DNA from: Bacillus sp. X1(2014)
Lineage (GTDB): Bacteria; Bacillota; Bacilli; Bacillales_B; DSM-18226
DNA length: 64,000 nt
NCBI RefSeq assembly: GCF_007678255.1
Contig: NZ_VEED01000002.1
Coordinates: 372,001 to 436,000, forward strand
Reading direction: 5' to 3'
The notes under the pieces were generated by a model. The model did not search any database. It saw only the letters and a list, made by a program, of their open reading frames with translations, and was not told where the DNA came from. Position numbers and translations under genes: made by a program. Position 1 is the first letter of the stretch; each line of letters opens with the position of its first letter. Shown in pieces: positions 44,710-54,210 of the stretch.

Positions 44710-46309
44710 TTATACAAGAAGCCTGATTAATTCATCAGTCGCTTGAACGCTACCTACTTTAGCTGGAACTACATCTAAATATTGATTGGTATTGGTAATG
44801 ACTACCGGAGTTTTTACATCATAGCCTGCCGCTTTTATGTTTTCAATGTCAAATTCAATCAGTAAGTCACCCCTTTTCACGGTATCCCATTGTTTTACAT
44901 GGGAGGTGAAATATTGACCTTTCAGATTAATCGTATTCACACCCACAATAATTAAGATTTCAGCTCCGTCTTCTGATGTAATTCCTATCGCATGATCCGT
45001 TGGAAATAAAGTTGTCACAACTCCATCAACAGGTGAAACCACTTCCCCCTTTGAGGGTTCAATGGCAATTCCTTTTCCTACCGTTTCAGTTGAAAAAAGA
45101 GGATCTGAAATTTTGCTTAAGGGGACAATTTCCCCGCTTAATGGGCTTGAAATCATTTCTCGTTGTACATTCACAAATCCAAATTCTTTAACCGTTTTTG
45201 CTGCTACTGCATCGCTTTTACTTTCATATCCTAATATAAATGTAAGAACCAGCGCTAAAACTAAGGCCGTTCCTGTTCCAATTAAATATAAACCTACCGG
45301 TGTAAACACCGGAATAGACAAGAAACTTGGGAGAGCAAATCCAGTCCCTTTACACCAAATGCACCATTAATTGCACCACCAATAGCCCCAGCTATTGCAA
45401 CAATTACCATTGTTCGTTTGTAGCGAACTAATATACCGTAAGTGATGATTTCTGTTGTACCTGCTAACGCACCCGGAATAAGCCCTGATCCAGCGAGCGT
45501 TTTCAAGTCCTTATCTCTTGTTTTGAAGAGAACCCCAAGCCCCATCCCGATTTGAGCAAAAGGAGCTGCCGCTACCATCGGACTAAGTGGGTCTAATCCA
45601 GACTTTGCAAGATTAGCAAGGAATATCGGAATAACAGCCCAGTGGAGTCCTAATATCGTCAGAAATGACCATGCTGCTCCCATCACCGCACCTGTGAGAA
45701 TACCGCTTCTTGCACTTAAAAATTGGATAAAGACTGCCAATGCCTCACCAACATAGGTACCAAAAGGACCAAAAATTAGGACGGTCAAGGGAACAATCAC
45801 AATTAATGAAATAAGTGGATTGATAAACATATGTAAGTCCTTATAGATGACTTTTTTCAAAAATTTATTTAATAAAGAATAAATCGAAACAGCAATTAAG
45901 ATTGGAAAACGATGGAAGAATAATTCGCCAATATCACTGGAACCCCAAAAAAATCTACGTTTTGTGCTTTTGATGCCACTAAATCCGTATAATGAGGTTC
46001 TAAAAGAGCGGCCCCGATCGCCCCGCCGACATACCCATTGGCTCCGAGCTTTGTCGCTAATGTAATCCCTAAAAAAACGGGGAAGAAGTAAAAAATGGCA
46101 TGCCCAGTTGCAGCAAGAATGGCATAAGCACCACTTTCATGTGATAACCATCCAACTGTTGTTAAAATCGATAATAAAGCTGATATTAGTCCTGATCCAG
46201 CAAGCACACCTAAAAAAGGTGCAAAGCTTCCGCTGACTGTTCCTAAAATTTTATTCATGACCGTATCTTTTTTTTCTGTAGAAGCATCATTTGCCTGAAT
46301 CGGATTCAT
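44710..46309 (-). pseudogene. Decayed beta-glucoside PTS gene (EIIC-EIIA, BglP type)
   Basis: Three fragments in shifted frames: 46309-45896 (EIIC start, PFLGVLAGSGLISALLSIL), 45860-45294 (more EIIC, IFGPFGTYVGEALAVFIQF) and 45321-44710 (EIIC end plus EIIA). Each junction needs one extra base, at a T-run near 45909 and at a GGG near 45326. The EIIA part keeps DHAIGITSEDGAE but the phospho-acceptor His is Ile (ILIIVGVNT instead of IHVGxDT). The EIIB domain is missing. So the transporter is not functional as read. Confidence 0.8.
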
Positions 46310-46430
46310 TTTTAGTTCTCCTTGTTTGAAAGTTTACAATGACATTCTTACCCATTATTTATCGAATACATATTTTTCCTTATTTTCTTCAAAATGCCCG
46401 TCCATATTCGGAAAGTAACAACAAAAAAAA

Positions 46431-46454
46431 CCCCAATCCTTAAATGGATTGGGG
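46431..46454 (-). terminator. Terminator of the RQC-like gene
   Basis: Minus-strand stem CCCCAATCC / GGATTGGGG followed by eight T. Confidence 0.88.
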
Positions 46455-46519
46455 TGAATAGAATATATAGTTCGAGAAAACCAATCTCATAGAATGATCA
46501 GGAAATTTATCAAATCCGC

Positions 46520-47332
46520 TTAGTCAATAACTCTTGCCACGCCATGACCACACTTTTGACATTTCCCCTCCAACACAATTCCACCAGAAAATTCTTTAAC
46601 TGTATATTTCTCAATTTCAACTACATCACAACAAGAACTGCACCAAACATTTCGTTCTAATTCTCTACGGAAATCTACAGGAATCGAAAGCCATTTTTTA
46701 TTCGCAGAAAAGGAGACCACTTCTTGATTAACTTCACTCTTCGGTTTTTCTTCTATTGTCTCCAATATATCAATAACCTCTTGGATTTTTGTCTTAACTT
46801 TTTTATATTCAATCGTTTGCCATGCCTCCAAGATTGTGATTAATTCTTTATTGTCTGAATCTGCGATTTTCTCTAATAATAGAAGAATCAAGCTTCGGTT
46901 CCGGTCTTTTAATGTTTCAACAAATTCATATCTTCTATTTTCAGCTGCATCAATAAGCTTTTCCAATAATTCATTTGCATAGGTCTCGCGTTCAATGTCC
47001 CAGCCTTTATCCGTATAGACAAGCATTGGAAGTCTACCATCATACTCGATGGCTAAATAATGATGAAGAATCAGCCAGTCTATTTTTGTGAGAATCTCTT
47101 TTTGAGAAATACCTTTCAATGCCCCGTATACAGGGCTATAGTCCAATTCTAGTTCTAGTAACTTTTTATCTTTTGATCCCGAAAGGATTTTGGCAAGCAT
47201 TGCCCGGCCGCCACTCATAATCAAATCATCTGCCCCACGCAGAATGGTTTTAATTTCACTGTCTGGCAATGACTTTATTCCGTTTGGATTTAATTCATAT
47301 CCCACTTGTTTTCCTTTTTTAACCATCTTCAT
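46520..47332 (-). CDS. RQC-like (RQC-minor) DNA-binding protein
   Basis: A 270-residue protein. Residues about 38-120 form a winged helix like the RQC domain of RecQ helicases (RAMLAKILSGSKDKKLLELE, then ILTKIDWLILHHYLAIE). The C-terminus has a zinc-ribbon pattern: WCSSCCD and GKCQKCGHG. It has no helicase part. Such proteins are known in Bacillaceae as RQC-minor-type DNA-binding proteins; the role is undefined. Confidence 0.7.
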   Translation of the reverse strand: MKMVKKGKQVGYELNPNGIKSLPDSEIKTILRGADDLIMSGGRAMLAKILSGSKDKKLLELELDYSPVYGALKGISQKEILTKIDWLILHHYLAIEYDGRLPMLVYTDKGWDIERETYANELLEKLIDAAENRRYEFVETLKDRNRSLILLLLEKIADSDNKELITILEAWQTIEYKKVKTKIQEVIDILETIEEKPKSEVNQEVVSFSANKKWLSIPVDFRRELERNVWCSSCCDVVEIEKYTVKEFSGGIVLEGKCQKCGHGVARVID

Positions 47333-47690
47333 CCCTCTTTTATGTATAACTCAACTAATTACAAGTATAGCACCTAAAGAAGGGATTAAAACCAACACTT
47401 TCGATCAAGTAATAACGTTTAACAATTCAACCTTTTATGTAATCTGACCAATGGGCAGACCTATAGTTTGATTGATGGTATATTTGTAAATATCTAATAT
47501 ATTAAAGGTGAAACTAGAACAACAATGTAATAAAAAATAGCCTCAGAATTGCTTTGTTTATCCATGGCTATTATAATCTTTCAACAGGAACGATTTTGAT
47601 AACAGAGCCATTAAGGCGACTAATAATATGCTAGCATGGTATACTATGTCCCCTAAACGTAATTCAGCTATTTGCAAAGGAGATTGAAGT
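47333..47690. promoter_or_regulatory. Intergenic region with promoter and duplicated segment
   Basis: Holds the duplicated segment 47466-47498 (see 43488-43520) and, for the methyltransferase, an extended -10 TGGTATACT at 47637-47645. No gene was found. Confidence 0.4.
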
Positions 47691-48320
47691 ATGACAGAAT
47701 TTTGGGAATCAAGTTTTATCGAAAATCAATTGATGTGGGGATTTGAACCTTCAGACTCCGCGATCTTGACCAAGGATTTTTTCCTTGAAAAGAACGTTAA
47801 GGATATATTGATTCCTGGTATTGGATATGGAAGAAATGCAAAGGTTTTCATTGAGAACGGTATAAATGTAACAGGTATTGAGATTTCAAAAACAGCGATT
47901 GAATTAGCAAGGCAAAATGAGCTTAATATTCCTATTTTTCATGGTTCAGTAACCGATATGCCTTTTGATAATAAACTTTATGATGGGATATTTTGTTATG
48001 CCCTTATTCACTTATTGAATGATCGAGAGAGAGTGAAGTTAATTAAAGATTGCTATAATCAGTTAAAGCCCAACGGATATATGATTTTCACTACTATTTC
48101 AAAAGAAGCCCCAATGTTTGGAAAGGGCAAACAACTGGGTAAAGACTATTTTGAGATAATGGATGGGGTGAAAATGTTTTTTTATGATGCTGTCTCGATT
48201 AAACAAGAATTCGGGAGTTATGGCCTGATAGAATTTTTGGAAATTGTTGAGCCACATAAGAATATGGAAAATAAACCTCCATTTAAATTTTTAATGGTAA
48301 AATGTCAAAAGGCACTATAA
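47691..48320 (+). CDS. Class I SAM-dependent methyltransferase
   Basis: A 209-residue small-molecule methyltransferase-like protein. The SAM-binding motif I is DILIPGIGYGRNAKVFIENG, then the acidic end of strand 2 in VTGIEIS, DMPFDNKLYDGIFCYALIH (motif II-III) and LKPNGYMIFTTISK. The WE-F-N-LMWGFEPSDSA start resembles thiopurine/tellurite-type methyltransferases. Substrate unknown. GGAG lies seven bases before the ATG. Confidence 0.85.
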   Translation: MTEFWESSFIENQLMWGFEPSDSAILTKDFFLEKNVKDILIPGIGYGRNAKVFIENGINVTGIEISKTAIELARQNELNIPIFHGSVTDMPFDNKLYDGIFCYALIHLLNDRERVKLIKDCYNQLKPNGYMIFTTISKEAPMFGKGKQLGKDYFEIMDGVKMFFYDAVSIKQEFGSYGLIEFLEIVEPHKNMENKPPFKFLMVKCQKAL

Positions 48321-48343
48321 TTTAGGATATGTCTGCATACAAA

Positions 48344-48393
48344 AAAGCACTTACTCTGTAAGGAATTTTCCTACTTTCCCTAGTAAGTGCTTT
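48344..48393 (+). terminator. Terminator after the methyltransferase
   Basis: Stem AAAGCACTTACT / AGTAAGTGCTTT with TATTT after it. Confidence 0.75.
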
Positions 48394-48416
48394 ATTTAAT
48401 CCAATTCTAAATTCCT

Positions 48417-48837
48417 TTATAAAAACGACGCATTCCGCTTAAGATGCTTATACAATTTTTCATTCGTCCACTTCATTCTCTTCTGTATGGCTATACAAAA
48501 TGAAGCTAAGATAAAAGGTTCTTCGGAATTAGACTCAAACCTGATTCCTCTGGTATAAAAGTCATCTAAACTCGTCTCCACTATAAATCCGATTCTCTTC
48601 ATCCAATATTTCTTCGGCCATCTCCAATAATTTATTGGCTTTTAAAATTTCCCTTTGGTTATCATAAATACCGTAAGCGCATTTAAAAAGTAGCGTTATT
48701 TCATCATTTGAAGGGAATTTTAGAGACCCAAACAAATTGATTACTTCCCTCTCCCACTCCTGTATAAGTTTAAATTCTTTTTTCTTGAAGCTAATTCTTT
48801 TAAAATACAAGCATAATACCAATGCTTTAGGTGTCAT
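48417..48837 (-). pseudogene. Frameshifted hypothetical gene
   Basis: Two minus-strand frames overlap by 41 bases: one from ATG 48837 (TPKALVLCLYFKRISFKKK) stops at 48562 after YSGDEFR, the other goes on (DFYTRGIRFESNSEEPFILA) to 48417. Together they look like one gene of about 140 residues with a single shift. No family is recognised. Its 5' end is fused to a nitronate monooxygenase relic. Confidence 0.5.
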
Positions 48838-48964
48838 GGTACCGCATCCAATCGTCCTATGCACCCTGCTTCTAATTCAGCCACCGTAATAGCTGCATTG
48901 CTGATGTTTCCCATTCCTCCTTGAATGATAGGATATTTAATATGTATTAGTTCAGATATATTTA
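48838..48964 (-). pseudogene. Relic of nitronate monooxygenase N-terminus
   Basis: The minus strand reads ISELIHIKYPIIQGGMGNIS then NAAITVAELEAG in one frame, then RTIGCGTM in another. It matches the start of the intact enzyme at 62667-63626 (EQLHIKYPIIQGGMGNIS, GTIGSGTM), with one frameshift. The rest of the gene is missing. Confidence 0.75.
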
Positions 48965-48980
48965 AGTATTTATAAATGTA

Positions 48981-49019
48981 AAAAATGATATGAGCCATTA
49001 TGGCCCATATCATTTTTTT
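48981..49019. terminator. Bidirectional terminator
   Basis: Near-perfect palindrome AAAAATGATATG...CATATCATTTTTT with a GCCATTATGGC centre, downstream of the permease. Confidence 0.85.
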
Positions 49020-49052
49020 AATTGTTACCTATTCTCATAAATATGGATATTA

Positions 49053-50429
49053 CTATACTACTTTATTCTGTTTTACTATCTTGGTATCTTTTTCATCCAC
49101 TTTTTTAAACTTAAAGATGGAAATCAAAAATAGCACCGCTAAAACAACGAGACAAGTAATAATACTCACTCGATTCTGTTCATCAAACAAAAATAATACT
49201 GATATGATGCTTAACGTAACGACTGTAATCGCAGTTACATATGGAAATCCCCACAATTTAAAGCTTGGTTCTTTAGGATAGGAATTGCGAAGTTTTAAAT
49301 GTGCTAGACAAATACCAATCCAGACCAACGATACGACAAAACCCGGAACCGCCATTAATAAAGTAAATACCTTTTCCTGCGCAACAAAGGCAATCATGGA
49401 GCCGCCGACTAAAATAATTGCTGTTAATATTAAACTGTATAATGGTACACCCTTTTTCGATACAAAAGAGAAAGACTTTGGAGCTTCCCCTTCAACCGCT
49501 AGGGAATGAAGCATCCGTGTACAACCGTAAATACCGGAGTTAGCTGCAGATAAGACAGCTGTAATTAAAATAAAGTTCATAAGGTGAGCTGCCCCCTTCA
49601 GGCCGGCAATGGATAACACCTGAACAAACGGACTCGCATTACTGATGCCAATTTCATTCCAAGGAATTAAACCGCAAATGACCAGAATGGGCAGCGTGTA
49701 AAACAAAATAATTCTCCAAACAAAACTTTTAATCACCTTAGGTAAAATCCGTTCTGCATCTTTTACTTCTGTTACTGTTAATCCAATTAATTCAGAACCT
49801 CCATAAGAAAACATTACAATTAACAGAGCTGTAAAGATTGACATCCACCCTTTCGGGAAAAAACCGCCTTGCTCTGTAAAATTGTGAAGATAGTTGGATT
49901 GATTGCTCGGGATGACTCCAAATAGAATACCTGCTCCTAATATGATAAATACGATAATCATGGTGATTTTAATGCCTGCAAACCAAAATTCAAATTCCCC
50001 ATAATTTTTAACATTCATCATGTTAATTCCAATAACTAAAGCGGCACAGCCTAAACTTAATTCCCAAAGAGGAATGGATGGAAACCAGTATTGCAAGAAG
50101 CTGCCTGCCACGACAATCTCGATCACACATACAGCCAGCCACATGAAACAATACATCCAGCCTATAACAAAGGAAGCACGCTTACCAAATGCTTTCTGAA
50201 CAAAGCCTTTCATATTTGTGTTTGGATAGACGATGGCCATTTCTGCTATAGCTCCCATAACAACAAGAAGCAATAGTCCTGCGAACATATATGTAAAGAT
50301 AACACCTGGTCCTGCTATTGATACGGTTTCTGCACTACCTTTAAAAATCCCTGTCCCTATTGCTCCTCCCATTGCCATCATACTTATATGCCGCGGCAAC
50401 AACTTCTTTTGCAATGATGCATCTTTCAT
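49053..50429 (-). CDS. Amino acid permease (APC superfamily)
   Basis: A 458-residue cytoplasmic membrane transporter with about 12 helices. The N-terminal signature LLPRHISMMAMGGAIGTGIF and the TELVG-like segment FSYGGSELIGLTVTEVKDAER are those of the amino acid transporter family. It is near the leucine dehydrogenase cluster on the same strand, which suggests a branched-chain or related amino acid, but the substrate is not certain. Confidence 0.85.
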   Translation of the reverse strand: MKDASLQKKLLPRHISMMAMGGAIGTGIFKGSAETVSIAGPGVIFTYMFAGLLLLVVMGAIAEMAIVYPNTNMKGFVQKAFGKRASFVIGWMYCFMWLAVCVIEIVVAGSFLQYWFPSIPLWELSLGCAALVIGINMMNVKNYGEFEFWFAGIKITMIIVFIILGAGILFGVIPSNQSNYLHNFTEQGGFFPKGWMSIFTALLIVMFSYGGSELIGLTVTEVKDAERILPKVIKSFVWRIILFYTLPILVICGLIPWNEIGISNASPFVQVLSIAGLKGAAHLMNFILITAVLSAANSGIYGCTRMLHSLAVEGEAPKSFSFVSKKGVPLYSLILTAIILVGGSMIAFVAQEKVFTLLMAVPGFVVSLVWIGICLAHLKLRNSYPKEPSFKLWGFPYVTAITVVTLSIISVLFLFDEQNRVSIITCLVVLAVLFLISIFKFKKVDEKDTKIVKQNKVV

Positions 50430-50811
50430 TAACTAGTCCTCCTAAACTCTTTTAATTAATATACTAGAACGACAAGATCAAAATGAGCTATCAACGGGTT
50501 TCCTGGATGGTAACGAACTTGTCCAACCGGAAAAATCCTTTAATGCAAACGCTCACACATTTTGCTATTGTTCTTTTTTGGAAATTTCTTTCTACCACCC
50601 AAGCCTTTGGTAAGGTCCGATTTATTTTCGGGAGCTCTGTTTCCACATCTTACCTGCTTTTTGAGATAGGAAGACTTCAACCAATCTATTGGCAATGATA
50701 ATACTTTACCAAAATGATGTGGAGTAGTCTTCCTAATTTGGTGTTCTATTGTCCCTAAGCTTTGTGGGACTTACTAGTTATATTCTTGGAGTTTAGTGGA
50801 TTTATTGATTA
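50430..50811. other. Gene-free stretch
   Basis: Roughly 380 bases before the E2 gene stop. A short plus-strand frame at 50483-50698 lacks a ribosome site and has no recognisable family. No hairpin of note. Confidence 0.35.
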
Positions 50812-52083
50812 CTATGCAAGTTCTATTGGCCACAACTTAGGGTTTTCAATTAATTGTTTAAAGCGGTTCGTAAAGGCTACTGCTGTAGCACCGTCTGCAA
50901 CGCGGTGGTCAAACGCCATCGACATGGTCATGATCGAGCGAATCGCAATCTCATCGTTTTCCATAACAACAGGCATTTTTTTCGTCTTATGGAAGGCAAT
51001 TAACCCTGTTTCCGGATGATTAATAATCGGAGTAGCGCCGATACTTCCTAATGGACCAACATTACTGATGGTAAATGTTCCTCCTTTTAATTCAGCCGAC
51101 GTCAGCTTATCCTCTTGCGCTTTTTTCGTTAACTCTTTCAATTTGTCATGAATTTGACGAACAGATAATTGGTCAGCATGATGAATGATAGGTACAATTA
51201 AACCATTTTCTGTATCCGTGGCAATTCCAATGTTATATTCCTTTTCTAAACGGATTACTTCGTTTTCTTCATCAAGCTTGGCATTGAATACAGGGAATTG
51301 TTTTAATGCCACTGCGATCGCTTTGATAAAGAAAGCAACAGCCGAAACATTGATATTCATTTCTTTTAAATCGTTTCGATAAGTGAGCAGCTCAGTTAAA
51401 TCTGCTTCTTCAAAATGTGTCACATGAGGAATCGTATAAAGTGATTTGGTCATTTTCTTTGCAATTTGCTTCCGACGGCCTCTAAACGGAATTACTTCTG
51501 CATTTGATTCATTTATGTTCTGAACTTCCTGCTTTTGAATCTCTTGTTTAGGTTCTGTTTCGGCGGAAGGCGCTTTCATTTCCTTAGAAGATTGGATTTT
51601 ATCACGTTTTTTAACAAAATTGTATATATCTTCCACGGTGATGCGCCCATATGTACCAGTACCTGTAATTTCGTTAATATCTACACGAAACTCTCGTGCA
51701 ATTTTTCTTGTGTAAGGCGCCGCGATGATGAATTTTTTTTCTCCTTTTTGCTCAGTCACTGCTATTTGCTGCAGTTGTGATTGTAACGCCTCTGCCTTTT
51801 TAGTAGCTACTTCTGCTTGTTTCTTTTCTGTTTCTACCGCTTTTGCTCCTTCTGTTTCCAGTACCAGAAGAGTAGTACCAACGGAGACCGTATTACCATA
51901 ATCCACAACAATTTCCTTTATTTTCCCTGAAGCTGGGGAAGGAAGCTCAGCCACCATTTTATCTGTTTGTACCTCTACAAGAGGCTGGTCCAACTTGACC
52001 ATATCCCCCACTTTGACGAAATAGTGAATAATTTCTGCCTCTGTCATCCCTTCGCCAATATCATGAAGTTTTACTTCAACCAA
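50812..52083 (-). CDS. bkdB: Branched-chain 2-oxoacid dehydrogenase E2 component
   Basis: Dihydrolipoyl acyltransferase core of the complex, 423 residues. Lipoyl domain at 1-78 with the lipoylated Lys42 (VEVQTDKMVAELPSP); peripheral-subunit-binding domain near 125-160 (IAREFRVDINEITGTGTYGRI); catalytic domain from 200 with the active site DHRVADG near the end. It follows E1beta with a 12-base gap. E3 is not in the window. Confidence 0.92.
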   Translation of the reverse strand: MVEVKLHDIGEGMTEAEIIHYFVKVGDMVKLDQPLVEVQTDKMVAELPSPASGKIKEIVVDYGNTVSVGTTLLVLETEGAKAVETEKKQAEVATKKAEALQSQLQQIAVTEQKGEKKFIIAAPYTRKIAREFRVDINEITGTGTYGRITVEDIYNFVKKRDKIQSSKEMKAPSAETEPKQEIQKQEVQNINESNAEVIPFRGRRKQIAKKMTKSLYTIPHVTHFEEADLTELLTYRNDLKEMNINVSAVAFFIKAIAVALKQFPVFNAKLDEENEVIRLEKEYNIGIATDTENGLIVPIIHHADQLSVRQIHDKLKELTKKAQEDKLTSAELKGGTFTISNVGPLGSIGATPIINHPETGLIAFHKTKKMPVVMENDEIAIRSIMTMSMAFDHRVADGATAVAFTNRFKQLIENPKLWPIELA

Positions 52084-52095
52084 TGTTTTCCCCTC

Positions 52096-53118
52096 CTAAA
52101 AATGCATAACTTTTTCGATTGCGTTGAATACCCGCTTTGGTGTAGGTAAATAATGTTCTTCGAGCGCAAATAATGGTACCGGTACATCAAAACCTGTCAC
52201 GCGCTCAATCGGAGATTTTATATACAAAAATGATGTATCATTTATAATGGAAACAATATCATTACCTACTCCGCCTGTTGCATGGGCTTCATGAACAATA
52301 ACCGCACGTCCAGTTTTTTGAACAGATTCTGCAATAATGTCCTTATCAAGTGGATAAAGGGTCCGCAAATCAATTACATCACAAGTTATGCCGTACTTTT
52401 CGGCCTGTTCCGCTGCTTTCATGGCTACCGGTACCATCGCACCCCATGCAAAAACAGAAACGTCATCTCCTGCTTTGAGCATTTTCCCTTTTCCGATTTC
52501 AACTATATACTTTCCTTCCGGAACCTCTTCACGGTTAGCACGGTAGATTCTCATAGACTCTAAAAATATGACGGGATCCGGATCTTCGATAGCTGCGATG
52601 ATTAGACCCTTAGCATCGTATGCAGATGAAGGGCAAACAACTTTTATTCCGGGCATATGAGTAAACAATGCTTCCACACTGTCTGAATGAACTTCCGGAG
52701 CACGGATGCCTGCACCGTATGGAGCACGGATGACCATTGGAACTGTATAGCTTCCCATCGTACGCATACGAATGCGTGATACATGTGTCATGATCTGCTC
52801 ATACGCCGGATAAATAAAACCAAGAAACTGCATCTCTACTACGGGTTTAAATCCATTGACAGCCATTCCGATAGAGGTTCCGATAATCCCTGCTTCGCTC
52901 AGTGGCGTATCAATAACGCGATCTTCCCCAAATTCTTCTTGCAAACCCTCAGTAGCACGGAATACGCCACCGTTTTTACCGATATCTTCACCAAGCAGAA
53001 GGACTTGCTCATCCTCTTTTAACATCGTGCGCAACCCATCTGTTACGGCTTGAACGAGTGTTAACTCGTTAGTTTTTGTAGTTTGGCCATCTGCCGGTCT
53101 GTCTACACTAAAAATCAT
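52096..53118 (-). CDS. bkdAB: Branched-chain 2-oxoacid dehydrogenase E1 beta subunit
   Basis: Beta subunit of the thiamine diphosphate E1 component, 340 residues. LVQAVTDGLRTMLKEDEQVLLLGED at the start, GVFRATEGLQEEFGEDRVIDTPLSEAGI for the interface, PYGAGIRAPEVHSDSVEA, and VIDLRTLYPLD. The ATG at 53118 overlaps the E1alpha stop by one base (TAATG) and is preceded by GGGAGGG; a longer frame to 53175 lies within E1alpha. Confidence 0.93.
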   Translation of the reverse strand: MIFSVDRPADGQTTKTNELTLVQAVTDGLRTMLKEDEQVLLLGEDIGKNGGVFRATEGLQEEFGEDRVIDTPLSEAGIIGTSIGMAVNGFKPVVEMQFLGFIYPAYEQIMTHVSRIRMRTMGSYTVPMVIRAPYGAGIRAPEVHSDSVEALFTHMPGIKVVCPSSAYDAKGLIIAAIEDPDPVIFLESMRIYRANREEVPEGKYIVEIGKGKMLKAGDDVSVFAWGAMVPVAMKAAEQAEKYGITCDVIDLRTLYPLDKDIIAESVQKTGRAVIVHEAHATGGVGNDIVSIINDTSFLYIKSPIERVTGFDVPVPLFALEEHYLPTPKRVFNAIEKVMHF

Positions 53119-54185
53119 TAAGCTTCCCTCCCGATCAATTGAAAATATTCCTCTTTTTGTTTCGCAATTGTCCAAGTCGGCTTTTCAAATACATTATCGA
53201 ATAAATCATTAATATTTGGTTTTGGATAGCTTTCCATATCTTTTACTGCTTGTTCTACTTCGGTTGCGGTTTCTTCTTTGACCTTCATCACCCAATCTTC
53301 ATCCCAGAAGCTATTTGCTTTCATAAAGCGTTCTACACGAAGAAGAGGATCTCGATTTTCTCGAATTGTGTCACTTTGGGACTGATCGCGATATTTAGTC
53401 GGGTCATCTGCCGTTGTATGAGCACCATATCGCCATGTCATTGCTTCAATTAAAGTTGGGCCTTCACCTTGACGGGCACGGTCTAGTCCTTCCATCGTTT
53501 GGAAATACACAGCAAAAATATCATTTCCATCGACACGGACACCCGGCATATCATAAGCGAGTGCTTTTTGGGCAATCGTTTTGGAATTCATTTGTTTTTT
53601 AATCGGCACTGAAATCGCAAAGCCGTTATTTTGATTAAAGAAGATAACTGGAGCTTTAAACACACTGGCAAAATTCAATCCTTCATGGAAATCACCTTCT
53701 GAAGTGGCACCGTCTCCAAAATAGGCAATCGCTGCATTTTTCGTATCTTTTCTTTTTTCCGCCATAGCAGCCCCTGCTGCATGCGGGATTTGTGTTGCAA
53801 TAGGAACGGCAGGAGGGAAAATCTTTTTCCCTTCTTCAGGCACGCATCCCTCCACACGCCCATTCCAATATAAATATGTACGGGCCATGCCGGCTCCAAA
53901 CGTTAACGTGGCACCATGGTCACGATAGGTAGGGAATACCCAGTCATCTTTTTCAAGCGCCAGTGCACTTCCAACTTGAGAAGCTTCCTGACCCTCAAAC
54001 GGAGCATACGTTCCAAGTCTTCCTTGACGTTGCAAACTAATGGCTTTTCGATCAAAGGTACGAATGCGAACCATATTATAGTAGAATTTTTTAACAAGAT
54101 CTTCAGTTATTTTATCTTTGTAATCTTCATTTATTAGTTGGCCGTATTCATCAACAATTTGAAATATTGGAAATTCCGTTAACAT
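53118..54185 (-). CDS. bkdAA: Branched-chain 2-oxoacid dehydrogenase E1 alpha subunit
   Basis: Alpha subunit of E1, 355 residues, which decarboxylates branched-chain keto acids with thiamine diphosphate. The cofactor motif GDGATSEGDFHEGLN-ASVF then PVIFFNQNNGFAIS is present, along with GQEASQVGSALAL and TWRYGAHTTADDPTKYRD. It lies between leucine dehydrogenase and E1beta. It resembles pyruvate dehydrogenase alpha subunits too; the neighbourhood supports keto acids. Confidence 0.92.
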   Translation of the reverse strand: MLTEFPIFQIVDEYGQLINEDYKDKITEDLVKKFYYNMVRIRTFDRKAISLQRQGRLGTYAPFEGQEASQVGSALALEKDDWVFPTYRDHGATLTFGAGMARTYLYWNGRVEGCVPEEGKKIFPPAVPIATQIPHAAGAAMAEKRKDTKNAAIAYFGDGATSEGDFHEGLNFASVFKAPVIFFNQNNGFAISVPIKKQMNSKTIAQKALAYDMPGVRVDGNDIFAVYFQTMEGLDRARQGEGPTLIEAMTWRYGAHTTADDPTKYRDQSQSDTIRENRDPLLRVERFMKANSFWDEDWVMKVKEETATEVEQAVKDMESYPKPNINDLFDNVFEKPTWTIAKQKEEYFQLIGREA

Positions 54186-54210
54186 GTCATCACCTCATAA
54201 ACAGAAATTA

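Noticed and set aside
50483..50698. Transposase fragment
   Set aside because: No recognisable transposase motif, ribosome site or terminal repeats.
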